14,980 bases of DNA from JBDRGC01 sp043818215 (GTDB lineage Bacteria > Chloroflexota > Anaerolineae > Anaerolineales > UBA11858). This document shows positions 1-6,723 of the stretch, in pieces. The stretch covers positions 1-14,980 of the forward strand of contig JBDRGC010000257.1 of the NCBI GenBank assembly GCA_043818215.1, given 5' to 3'. The notes under the pieces are model-generated. The model worked only from the letters and a program-made list of their open reading frames with translations, was not told the DNA's origin and did not search any database. The translations under genes and the position numbers were made by a program. How positions within the stretch are numbered: position 1 is the stretch's first letter; each line of letters starts with the position of its first letter.

Positions 1-48
1 CACCTCCACACCCACTCATACTACTCCTTCCTTGATGGTATTCCCCCA
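1..48 (+). pseudogene. 5' fragment of a DnaE/PHP-domain polymerase gene
   Basis: Frame 1 reads HLHTHSYYSFLDG and then loses resemblance. This is the first metal-binding motif (HxHxHS...LDG) of the PHP domain that opens bacterial DNA polymerase III alpha subunits and error-prone DnaE2-type polymerases. In such proteins it lies within the first 10-20 residues, so the gene start would be just outside the window. The similarity stops around position 45, where an ATTCCCCCAG direct repeat begins, and the frame then runs on without family likeness. The rest of the polymerase is not in the window. I read it as a broken-off 5' gene end. The motif is short, so a different PHP phosphoesterase is possible. 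Confidence 0.55.
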
Positions 49-60
49 GCATTCCCCCAG
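40..60. repeat. ATTCCCCCAG tandem duplication
   Basis: The ten bases ATTCCCCCAG occur twice with one intervening base (40-49 and 51-60). They sit exactly at the junction between the PHP-domain fragment and the leader of the alpha-glucosidase fragment. This may be a slippage product or the scar of the rearrangement that joined the two. Confidence 0.5.
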
Positions 61-76
61 AGGAGAAAACTCCGTA

Positions 77-145
77 ATGTATCCCGCCCTCTGGTGGCAA
101 ACCATCATCTTTTACCAGATCTACCCCCGCAGTTTCGCCGACAGC
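77..145 (+). pseudogene. 5' fragment of a GH13 alpha-glucosidase/amylase gene
   Basis: An AGGAG ribosome binding site (61-65) precedes an ATG at 77. The first 23 codons include WWQTIIFYQIYPRSFADS, the characteristic N-terminus of GH13 oligo-1,6-glucosidase/alpha-glucosidase enzymes, which normally continues with a NGDGIGDL-type motif. Here that motif is absent: family likeness ends at codon 23 and the frame runs into unrelated sequence. The fragment keeps its own start signals but none of the catalytic (beta/alpha)8 barrel. It cannot be functional as an enzyme and is best treated as rearrangement debris beside the PHP fragment. Confidence 0.65.
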
Positions 146-234
146 ATGAGAGTGTTTACAGTAGCACTTTCAGGGTTTGCCCCCGCTTTTCTCCACAAGA
201 CCACTACGCTAAATTTGTGGAAATTATTGATAGC

Positions 235-255
235 CTGCTCATCCTTCTTGAGCAG
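235..255 (-). terminator. Weak hairpin downstream of the hsdR-side operon
   Basis: CTGCTCA (235-241) and TGAGCAG (249-255) form a perfect 7-bp stem with a 7-base loop. It lies about 50 bases beyond the last gene of the minus-strand operon. There is no U-tract on the minus-strand side, so an intrinsic terminator is doubtful. Nothing else is recognised between 146 and 305; a minus-strand frame stays open there but matches no family I know. Confidence 0.2.
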
Positions 256-305
256 CACGATAGTAGCCCAAACGGCATGCCTACGGCACCAGTCTCGCTC
301 GTCTT

Positions 306-638
306 CTATATCGGGTAAGCCATCAAACCAGCCCGCATGGCTCCCTCGACGGTACCGTCCACTTCGCCCGCGCCGGGGAAGAACCACTCTTCGGGATCAT
401 AACTCTCGTTGGAGTATTTGTAGATGGCAAAGCCCCAGTTATCCATCGCACCGTTGTAGGTCAGACGGCAAATGGGGGATGGACTGCCGTATTCGCCGCG
501 GTCTACATAGGTATAGTTTCCGCGAAAGCGCACCGAGTAGCCTGCGCCGCGTTTTGCCAAATTCTTGCTGTTGAACTCAACGACAATGCGCTCGACTTCG
601 GTGCGTACTTCGTTGGGGATGGTTGGTTTACGCGCCAT
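306..638 (-). CDS. Conserved small protein of unknown function, RM-associated
   Basis: This 110-residue protein is rich in aromatic and acidic residues and has no signal peptide or membrane segment. Recognisable blocks are an N-terminal helix (PNEVRTEVERIVVEFNSKNL, residues 7-26), RGNYTYVDR, ICRLTYNGAMDNWGFAIYKY and a DPEEWFFPGAG segment near residue 85. The start at 636-638 is preceded by AGGAG overlapping the stop of the metallopeptidase gene, at a rather long 11-base spacing. With only 17 bases between the two genes, cotranscription and coupled translation are likely. It closes the hsdR-ygjP-small gene string. I recall similar unnamed proteins in bacterial genomes but know no function. Its position suggests an accessory role in the restriction locus, which is inference. 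Confidence 0.8.
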   Translation of the reverse strand: MARKPTIPNEVRTEVERIVVEFNSKNLAKRGAGYSVRFRGNYTYVDRGEYGSPSPICRLTYNGAMDNWGFAIYKYSNESYDPEEWFFPGAGEVDGTVEGAMRAGLMAYPI

Positions 639-655
639 AGATACATATACTCCTA

Positions 656-1411
656 TTAGAATTCAAACGAATTCAACTTCTCCCGCCGCGCATCCCAATC
701 CGGCATGATGCGGGAGAGCAGGGTGTAAAATTCGCCGCTGTGATTTGGCTTGACAAGGTGACACAACTCGTGGACGATGACGTAATCGATCAATCGCTTG
801 GGCACCTGGGTCAGTTTGAAGTTGAGCGTGATCTTTCCTTGAGCGGTGCAGCTTCCCCAGCGCGATTTCATCTTGCGGACGATCACCTGGGGCTTTTCAA
901 CGTCGAATCGTTCGAAGCGGGGAATCCAATTTTCGATTTGTTCGGTGAAGATGGTTCGAGCACGTTGACGGAACCAGCCTTCCAATACCTTTTTGACGTG
1001 GTCAGGGGATCTACTTAGCGTGAAGATCGTGATGATGCCGCGATCCATTCTGACTACATCAATGGGGACATCATCCTCGATCACACGCAGGCGGTACTGT
1101 CTACCCAGGTAGCGATGAGTCTCACCGCTGACGTACTTCCGCGGCGGGAACTCGACCGAGAATCGCCGAAAGTCCCGCTGTTGTTTGACGATCCAGGCGG
1201 CGCGCTTGTGAACGCGCTTCTCGATCTCGGGGAATTCACTCTCCAACGGGGCTTCGACTGCCACGGTGGTATCGGGATGCACATGGATGGCCAGAGTTTC
1301 CCGGTCGACGTAGGTCAGGGTGTATTCGATGTTGGTATTGCCGTATGAAACCCGAAAGGTTTTTGACAAGTCGTCGTTTTTATTTGGCGTATTTGCTTGA
1401 AGTGGTTTCAT
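656..1411 (-). CDS. YgjP-like M48/DUF45 zinc metallopeptidase
   Basis: A 251-residue protein of the YgjP-like metallopeptidase family (DUF45, related to SprT/WLM zincins). The zinc site is visible as HELCH at 214-218 with a third ligand candidate at H224 (KPNHSGEFY). The family hallmark RKMKSRWGSC is at 179-188. It should act in the cytoplasm as a peptidase, but the substrate is unknown. Members of this family are often encoded beside type I hsdR, as here: the gene starts 33 bases after hsdR. Its first 20 or so residues (MKPLQANTPNKNDDLSKTFR) are unusual because codons for KTFRV lie inside one palindrome of a REP-like element and the ATG lies inside the element. The native N-terminus probably begins near VSYGNTNIEY, so the element appears to have supplied the start codon. 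Only a weak GGTGA precedes it. Confidence 0.9.
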   Translation of the reverse strand: MKPLQANTPNKNDDLSKTFRVSYGNTNIEYTLTYVDRETLAIHVHPDTTVAVEAPLESEFPEIEKRVHKRAAWIVKQQRDFRRFSVEFPPRKYVSGETHRYLGRQYRLRVIEDDVPIDVVRMDRGIITIFTLSRSPDHVKKVLEGWFRQRARTIFTEQIENWIPRFERFDVEKPQVIVRKMKSRWGSCTAQGKITLNFKLTQVPKRLIDYVIVHELCHLVKPNHSGEFYTLLSRIMPDWDARREKLNSFEF

Positions 1412-1444
1412 TCTGAAATCACCAATTGAAAATCTTTCGGGTTT
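1348..1444. repeat. REP-like inverted-terminus element A (97 bp)
   Basis: The left end is AAACCCGAAAGGTTT (1348-1362). The right end is AAATCTTTCGGGTTT (1430-1444), the reverse complement with one mismatch. Each end can fold alone as a 5-bp stem around CGAAA. The element abuts the hsdR stop codon (1445-1447) with no gap and extends into ygjP coding sequence. Its interior shows no obvious similarity to the other two copies although the length is the same. The right palindrome could act as an mRNA 3' stabiliser for hsdR. Confidence 0.85.
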
Positions 1445-4400
1445 TTAGGCGCGTTTCCGGGCGATGTCGATGACTTGCTCGACGATCTCGTCCAGCTCGA
1501 CATTGCTGAAGCGGATACCGTGGGCATCTTCGACTTCGTAGAGATAATCTTCGATGGTGTTGCGCATATTGTTGTGGACATCCGGGTTGTCAGACCAGTC
1601 ACGAATTTTGTGACGCTCGATGATGATTTCAATCTGCGCTGAAATTTCGGCTCGGATACCTTTAGGAAGGCGATCTTCGGGTAGAGACAGGCGCAGGACA
1701 CCGTAATAGGCAGGGGCGTCGCGCAGTTTGCGCAGTCGCTGGGGGACATCCTGGCGGTAGCCGCTGGTTTCCTGCTCTTTGAGATTTTTGGCAAGCTCCA
1801 GGGCTTCAAGTTCGTTGAGTCGCTCCTCGGCAATGGCCCGCAGAGTCTCTTCGATCATCTGTGAGAATTCGCGGTAGTGGGCCGGGTCGAGATCCATCTT
1901 TTCGATGGCGGTGCGCTTAAGGTGGTTGAGGATCGCTTCGGCGCGTGCCCGCGGGGAGGCCAGGCTCTCTACCAGCTCATCGAACTGCTCGGTATCGAAG
2001 ATTTCGACTTCGGCAGTGAGTTGACGCACGCCCTGGGCATCGATATGGTCATCCAGCAGCTTGCGGATCTTCTGCTCGTAATCGCGGAAATCGACCGCTT
2101 CGGCATAGCGGATTTTGACCGACATGCGCAGGTTGTGGAAGAACTTCAGGTCGCGTTTGTAGGTCTGGATGCGATTTTCGGGCGTGGTTTCGTAGAAGGT
2201 CACGCTGCTGAGAGCGACTTTGAATGTGCGGGCGTAGGCTGTCAGGGCGTCGTAGAAAATCTGGCGTTGGTCTTCAGGTTCCAGGAATCGCTCCAGGGCT
2301 TCGTTATCGTCGGTATCAATGCCACGGAAGACGGCCCACAAATCCGAGTGGTGTTGGGGTAGTTTTTCGATTTCTACTCTGACATCGGTGATAGTACCTT
2401 CAACGTCTTCAGTGTCGAAATCGGCCAGAGCGTCGTAGGTTTCGATGGCTTCGTTGAGTTCGCCCAGGATGCCGCGGTAGTCGATGATATAGCCAAACTC
2501 CTTGCCTTCGAAGAGGCGGTTGACGCGTGCAATAGCCTGCAAGATAGCGTGGTCTTTGAGGGGCTTGTCGATGTACAGGACGGTGTTGCGGGGTTCGTCG
2601 AAACCGACCAGGAGTTTATCGACCACGATGAGCAGATCGACGCCCTCGGCGCGGGCGAAATCTTCCAGGATTTCGCGGTTGTAGGCTTCTTCGCTGCCGA
2701 AGCGTTCCATGATGCGATTCCAGAACTGCTGCACTTCGGGCAAATTGGCGGGGTCAGTGTCCTCGTGGCCTTCGCGGGTATCGGGCGGGGAGATGACCAC
2801 TTCGGAGGTCAGCAGACCGCACTCGTCGAGATATTTTTTGTAGCGCAGGGCGACGGCTTTGTTGGAGGTTGCCAATTGGGCCTTGAAGCCGCTGTGCCGG
2901 TCTTTGAAGTGGCGGGTGAAATGCTCGGAGAGGTTGTAGGCGATCTCCCGGATGCGGCGTTCGGCGTCGCTGACCACGTCTTCGCGGCTCATCTTGCGCT
3001 TGAGATCGGCCTTTTGGTCATCGCTCAACCCGGCGGTGTGACGCTCGAACCAGCGGTCGAGTTGGGCCTGGTTGGGTTCCAGTTCAGCCATACGGCCCTC
3101 GTAGAGCAAAGGCATCACAGCCCCATCTTCCACCGCCTGGCGCATGGGGTATTTATGGATGAAGCTGCCAAATTGCAAGGCGGTGTTTTTCTCGCCTTTG
3201 GTGAGGGGGGTGCCGGTGAAACCGATATAGCAGGCTCGGGTGAAAACCTGGCGCATTTTGGCATGGATTTGACCGTACTGGCCGCGGTGGCCTTCATCGA
3301 CCAGGACAAAGAGGTTGGCGTTGGGGTCACGCACCTTTTCGGCGGCGACGGTCTCGAATTTGTTAATCACGGTGGCGATGATGTCGGCCCCATCGTCAGC
3401 GATCAGCTCGATCAGGTGCGCTCCAGATCGGGCACGCACTACGGTTTTGCCACAGTTTTTGAAAGTTTTGTAGATTTGAGCGTCCAGGTTGACCCGGTCG
3501 GTGACCAGGATGACGCGCGGGTTTTTGACGTTGGGGTGCAGGGCCAGGGCTTTGGCAAGCATGACCATGGTGAGTGATTTGCCCGAACCGGTGGTGTGCC
3601 AGATGACTCCGCCGGTGCGCTCGCCCTGGGCGTTGAGGGCTGCCACACGGTCAAGCGTGGCCTGGACAGCGAAATATTGCTGGTAGCGAGCAATCTTTTT
3701 AGTGCCACCATCGAAGACGATGAACTGGTAGGCCAGTTCCAGCAGCCGGGCGGGATCGAGCAGGCTGACGATGGCGCGGTCTTGCTCGGTGGGCAGACGC
3801 TCGGTTTTGAGTTGTTGGCGGGCCCAATGGGGATGATCCCGCCAATCGAAGAAGGCGGAATCAAGATCAGCTTTGAGGGGGGTACTGACCACTTGGGCCA
3901 CGCGCCCCTCATGAATTTCAGCCTGTTCTTCCTTCCAAATCGACCAGAATTTCTTAGGGGTGCCAACCGTCCCATAGGCAGCGTGATTGGTCGAGAGGGC
4001 TAAGAGAATTTGTCCATAAGCAAAAAGATGGCGGATTTGGCCTTCCTTTTGATTGCGCAGCATCTGGCTGATGGCTTCTTCGTAGGGCAGGCCGCCGTCT
4101 TTGGTTTGCAGGTCGGGGCGTTTGCACTCGGTGACGGCAAAGGGCAGGCCGTTGACGAAGCAGACCAGGTCGGGGCGGCGGGTCTGGTGGGAGCGCTCGC
4201 GCTCGACAACGAATTCTTCGGTGACGTGGTAGACGTTGTTCTCGGGGTGCGCCCAATCGATATAGTGCAGGGAGTAGTGGCGGGTGTCGCCATCGAGGGT
4301 CTGGGGCAGGGAGATGCCCAGGGTCAGGGTTTCGTAGATGCGCTCGTTGGCGCGCGTCAGGCCGTCGGAGAGGGGGATATCGGTGACCCGGCGCAGGGCC

Positions 4401-4621
4401 TCAGCGATGGCGTTTTCGCTGAAGGGGTGCGGCTGGCCCTTGTATTCGAAGCGGTTGTGGGTTCGCAGCCAGTCAGCCAGAATTTCGGTGAGGACCACCT
4501 GGCGGTAGCTGCCGCCGCGCAGATCGAGGGCCTGGGCAGGGGTCAGGTATTGGTAGCCCAGATTGACGAGCAGGTGGGCGGCGGGGATTTGGGAAATGAG
4601 TTCTTCGCGGTAGGAGATCAT
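1445..4621 (-). CDS. hsdR: Type I restriction endonuclease subunit R
   Basis: A 1058-residue HsdR, normal length for the EcoR124-type group. It is the motor and nuclease of a type I restriction complex, translocating DNA with ATP and cutting at a distance from the unmethylated target. An N-terminal PD-(D/E)xK nuclease is visible with D151 and E165-C-K167. A Q-motif-like RYQQYF is near 312. The superfamily 2 helicase motifs are TGSGKS (344-349, Walker A), DEGH (442-445) and GFTGTP (467-472). The C-terminus is helical and should bind HsdM. The frame is intact with no missing key residue. The chosen ATG fits the usual N-terminus (GYQYLTPAQAL near residue 22). However, a REP palindrome ends four bases upstream and there is no Shine-Dalgarno sequence. 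The gene is separated from hsdS by the RAYT unit, so its expression may differ from that of the methylase. Confidence 0.97.
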   Translation of the reverse strand: MISYREELISQIPAAHLLVNLGYQYLTPAQALDLRGGSYRQVVLTEILADWLRTHNRFEYKGQPHPFSENAIAEALRRVTDIPLSDGLTRANERIYETLTLGISLPQTLDGDTRHYSLHYIDWAHPENNVYHVTEEFVVERERSHQTRRPDLVCFVNGLPFAVTECKRPDLQTKDGGLPYEEAISQMLRNQKEGQIRHLFAYGQILLALSTNHAAYGTVGTPKKFWSIWKEEQAEIHEGRVAQVVSTPLKADLDSAFFDWRDHPHWARQQLKTERLPTEQDRAIVSLLDPARLLELAYQFIVFDGGTKKIARYQQYFAVQATLDRVAALNAQGERTGGVIWHTTGSGKSLTMVMLAKALALHPNVKNPRVILVTDRVNLDAQIYKTFKNCGKTVVRARSGAHLIELIADDGADIIATVINKFETVAAEKVRDPNANLFVLVDEGHRGQYGQIHAKMRQVFTRACYIGFTGTPLTKGEKNTALQFGSFIHKYPMRQAVEDGAVMPLLYEGRMAELEPNQAQLDRWFERHTAGLSDDQKADLKRKMSREDVVSDAERRIREIAYNLSEHFTRHFKDRHSGFKAQLATSNKAVALRYKKYLDECGLLTSEVVISPPDTREGHEDTDPANLPEVQQFWNRIMERFGSEEAYNREILEDFARAEGVDLLIVVDKLLVGFDEPRNTVLYIDKPLKDHAILQAIARVNRLFEGKEFGYIIDYRGILGELNEAIETYDALADFDTEDVEGTITDVRVEIEKLPQHHSDLWAVFRGIDTDDNEALERFLEPEDQRQIFYDALTAYARTFKVALSSVTFYETTPENRIQTYKRDLKFFHNLRMSVKIRYAEAVDFRDYEQKIRKLLDDHIDAQGVRQLTAEVEIFDTEQFDELVESLASPRARAEAILNHLKRTAIEKMDLDPAHYREFSQMIEETLRAIAEERLNELEALELAKNLKEQETSGYRQDVPQRLRKLRDAPAYYGVLRLSLPEDRLPKGIRAEISAQIEIIIERHKIRDWSDNPDVHNNMRNTIEDYLYEVEDAHGIRFSNVELDEIVEQVIDIARKRA

Positions 4622-4625
4622 GTTA

Positions 4626-4723
4626 AAACCCGAAAGGTTTTCGAAGTAGCTTTTGAATTATCGATTTATTCGTTATCAACGGAATCTTCTCGTTTTTGTT
4701 TCTGCCTGAAACCTTTCGGGTTT
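4626..4723. repeat. REP-like inverted-terminus element B (98 bp)
   Basis: Perfect inverted ends AAACCCGAAAGGTTT (4626-4640) and AAACCTTTCGGGTTT (4709-4723). The element fills the gap between rayT, whose stop codon is three bases away (4727-4729), and hsdR, whose ATG is four bases away. It therefore occupies the whole hsdR leader. The A+T-rich interior could hold a promoter, but I see no convincing -35/-10 pair. Confidence 0.9.
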
Positions 4724-4726
4724 TCG

Positions 4727-5320
4727 TCAGAATTCTTCCTCGAATTCCCCTGGATTGAATTCGTCATGTTGTTGGATAAAGGTTTCTATATCACCAAAAG
4801 CAGCCAACACTTCATCTCGTATCAAGCGGGTCGGTTGGTCTGAGAACAGGGACGCGTAGGATGAAAAAGGCCACAAACGAAAATCGTCGATCAGTCCATG
4901 CTTTTGGGGGTTACGGTGGATGTATAAAACCAGTCGCCGGAAATAGTTATCATCGGTGACGGGTTTGCGATGAAAGGGTTTCTCGAACAAGCTGCCGGTG
5001 CGCCCGTAAGCATTGTTGATCGTTTTGGTGTAGGCATTGAACAGGTTTCCAAAGTTCTGTCCTGGATCCAACGATTTGTGTGGATTTCTTTTTAGCAAGA
5101 CTTCGGCGATGTCACTTTCTGATTTGATCCGTACTGCAAAGTGAAAATGGTTGGGAAGCAAGCAATAGGCAAAGGTCTCGGCAACCGCATAAATATGCCG
5201 GGCATACAATTCCATGAAGTAGTGGTAGTTGCGCTCTTGCCGGAACAGCGTTTCGCGATTATTGCCGCGGTTGTAGATGTGGTAGTACTGTTCGTATTGC
5301 AAAGCTTCTGGTGTGCTCAT
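4727..5320 (-). CDS. REP-associated tyrosine transposase (Y1/HUH, RAYT)
   Basis: A 197-residue protein of the IS200/IS605-like Y1 transposase superfamily, REP-associated branch. It opens with YYHIYNRGNNRETLF (residues 12-26), typical of RAYTs. The HUH-type metal site is PNHFHF (56-61, H58 and H60). The catalytic tyrosine should be Y97 or Y105 in FNAYTKTINNAYGRTGSLF. The C-terminal block YIHRNPQKHGLIDD is also diagnostic. The enzyme nicks and joins single-stranded DNA at REP hairpins. The AAACCCGAAAGGTTT palindromes on both sides are the obvious candidate substrates. The ATG at 5318-5320 has only a weak GGATG-like upstream site. No truncation is visible, so it could be active. It is transcribed in the same direction as the RM genes. 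Confidence 0.92.
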   Translation of the reverse strand: MSTPEALQYEQYYHIYNRGNNRETLFRQERNYHYFMELYARHIYAVAETFAYCLLPNHFHFAVRIKSESDIAEVLLKRNPHKSLDPGQNFGNLFNAYTKTINNAYGRTGSLFEKPFHRKPVTDDNYFRRLVLYIHRNPQKHGLIDDFRLWPFSSYASLFSDQPTRLIRDEVLAAFGDIETFIQQHDEFNPGEFEEEF

Positions 5321-5330
5321 AGTTCATCCA

Positions 5331-5427
5331 AAACCCGAAAGGTTTCATCGGAGTCTTCGTACTTCGTGATTCCTTGCTTGCAGGGGTATCTTATCTATTA
5401 TGACTTGCTTGGAAACCTTTCGGGTTT
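5331..5427. repeat. REP-like inverted-terminus element C (97 bp)
   Basis: Perfect ends AAACCCGAAAGGTTT (5331-5345) and AAACCTTTCGGGTTT (5413-5427). It overlaps the last 30 bases of hsdS, including its stop codon at 5398-5400, so the final HsdS residues KPERFPSKS are encoded by repeat sequence. It also forms the leader of rayT. Length matches elements A and B although the interior sequence differs. Confidence 0.9.
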
Positions 5428-6723
5428 CACGCGAATCTCTCCAGTCAGCAAGCGCTGCATGAGATCTTTTTTCTGCTGTTGGAACATCCCTAGCTTTAGT
5501 TGAAATAGAGTCATCTCTTTATCACAAGACTTCAAAACAGAAGCGATCTTCTTTTGTTCTGGAAGAGAAGGGAAAACAACCAACGCATGATTGACGGAAT
5601 CAATGGTCAATCCAAATCGCGTGATGCCATTAGCCAATCGCGCAAATTGATTTTGCACTGGTGGGTAATGAAGCAAATACATCAAAAAAGTCCCGTCAAA
5701 AACCTTTCGTTTAGGGCGAAGTATTGCTAAATGATAGCCGCAAATCACATTCCGTAATTCTTCTGAAACTACTGTGGCTTCAGCTATTTCTTCAGCTACT
5801 TCTGAGTCTTTAGTAATGATGACATCATCTTTCAATAGCGTGAACTTATCAATTTCACGTTGGTTCGCGCTGGCTTCCATGAATTGGAGATCATTGATAA
5901 TGAACAAATTTTTGAAAACATCCATGTAGTTGCAAAGCCGAACAGGAACTTCATCGGGGTCAGTTTTCTTGTCAACATTACTGAACAATGTTTCGGCAAC
6001 TTGCTCGATTCTCGCAGTATTCCAATCCACAGGAATATCACCGAATTTCGTTTCTTGCATTTCATCAGATTGAACATACCCCGGAAAGCGGACAGCGCCC
6101 GTGAGCAGGTGCTGCATGAGTCCTTTTTTGCGCTCCTGCAGGGCGGCGATGAGCTGCGCGGTCTTGGCGATGACTTCGTCCCAGGTGCTGAGTATCCCGG
6201 CGATTTTTCGCTGTTCGGGGAGGGGGGGTAAAACGCACCAAATATTTCTAAGAATTTTTAAATTTAAGCCTCCACGCCCTCCATCTCCTGTGGAAAGTTT
6301 CCTAAGTAATTCGTATCGAGCATCCAGATTGTAATAAAGAAATTCGTGATCAAGCCCTATCTTAGGAATGATTGCGGCTACAGATTGATTGGTACTCAGT
6401 TCGACTTTATTTACTGCTACTGTTCCGCGAGTTTTTCCTTGCCCTGCAAGGGCAACCAAGATAGAGTCTATTGGTAAAAACGTGGCACTGGAGTTATCCA
6501 ATCCCTTTTTTGTAATTCGCCCTTCCACGTCGAAAATTCGTTTCTTATGAACATCCCCAGATCGCATCCAAAGAACATTCCCATTGTCCCAGTACTCTTG
6601 AACACGCGTGCTTGGAGTGCCACCCGCAACTAATTTAGCATGATCACCAATTCGGACTATTTTCCAACCATCTGGAGGACTGCTTTTTCTGGGATTAAAA
6701 AGAACAGACAAATTATCAATCAT
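5398..6723 (-). CDS. hsdS: Type I restriction-modification specificity subunit S
   Basis: A 441-residue HsdS with the usual two target-recognition domains, each followed by a conserved helical spacer. TRD1 spans roughly residues 18-165 and spacer 1 starts at PPLPEQRKIA (166 on). TRD2 spans about 228-383 and spacer 2 starts at FPSLPEQKKIA (384 on), with LLTG repeats ending both (206-209 and 425-428). It reads the bipartite DNA target for the methylase and endonuclease complexes. The ATG overlaps the end of hsdM by 8 bases, so translation is coupled. Both TRD-coding stretches look more A+T-rich than the spacer near 6080-6230 and than hsdM, a normal sign of TRD exchange. The last nine residues come from element C and replace the native tail. 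Confidence 0.95.
   Translation of the reverse strand: MIDNLSVLFNPRKSSPPDGWKIVRIGDHAKLVAGGTPSTRVQEYWDNGNVLWMRSGDVHKKRIFDVEGRITKKGLDNSSATFLPIDSILVALAGQGKTRGTVAVNKVELSTNQSVAAIIPKIGLDHEFLYYNLDARYELLRKLSTGDGGRGGLNLKILRNIWCVLPPLPEQRKIAGILSTWDEVIAKTAQLIAALQERKKGLMQHLLTGAVRFPGYVQSDEMQETKFGDIPVDWNTARIEQVAETLFSNVDKKTDPDEVPVRLCNYMDVFKNLFIINDLQFMEASANQREIDKFTLLKDDVIITKDSEVAEEIAEATVVSEELRNVICGYHLAILRPKRKVFDGTFLMYLLHYPPVQNQFARLANGITRFGLTIDSVNHALVVFPSLPEQKKIASVLKSCDKEMTLFQLKLGMFQQQKKDLMQRLLTGEIRVKPERFPSKS

Larger units (their letters stand above)
4626..5427 (-). mobile_element. RAYT unit: REP transposase with flanking palindrome pairs
   Basis: The transposase gene lies almost exactly between two palindrome pairs (element B on its 3' side, element C on its 5' side), with gaps of 3 and 10 bases. 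The whole unit is about 802 bp and sits between hsdS and hsdR, which are normally adjacent or separated by small accessory genes. I infer insertion of the unit into a pre-existing hsdMSR operon. RAYTs are usually single-copy and domesticated rather than actively transposing, so the unit may now be fixed. Confidence 0.65.

Noticed and set aside
121..387. Minus-strand open frame overlapping the end of the 110-residue gene
   Set aside because: It overlaps a better-supported gene by about 80 bases, has no ribosome binding site and matches no family; it may hold a fragment but I cannot name one.
2549..3577. Long plus-strand open frame (342 codons) antisense to hsdR
   Set aside because: It mirrors hsdR codon structure, has no family likeness and no ribosome binding site; hsdR on the other strand has every expected motif.
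4010..4843. Plus-strand open frame of 277 codons over the hsdR start and rayT end
   Set aside because: It spans two real minus-strand genes and a REP element; its sequence is low-information Gly/Val/Ala-rich shadow coding.
1348..5427. AAACCCGAAAGGTTT copies as att sites or a CRISPR
   Set aside because: They occur as inverted pairs around a RAYT gene with gene-length spacing; no integrase is present, and the REP explanation is sufficient.
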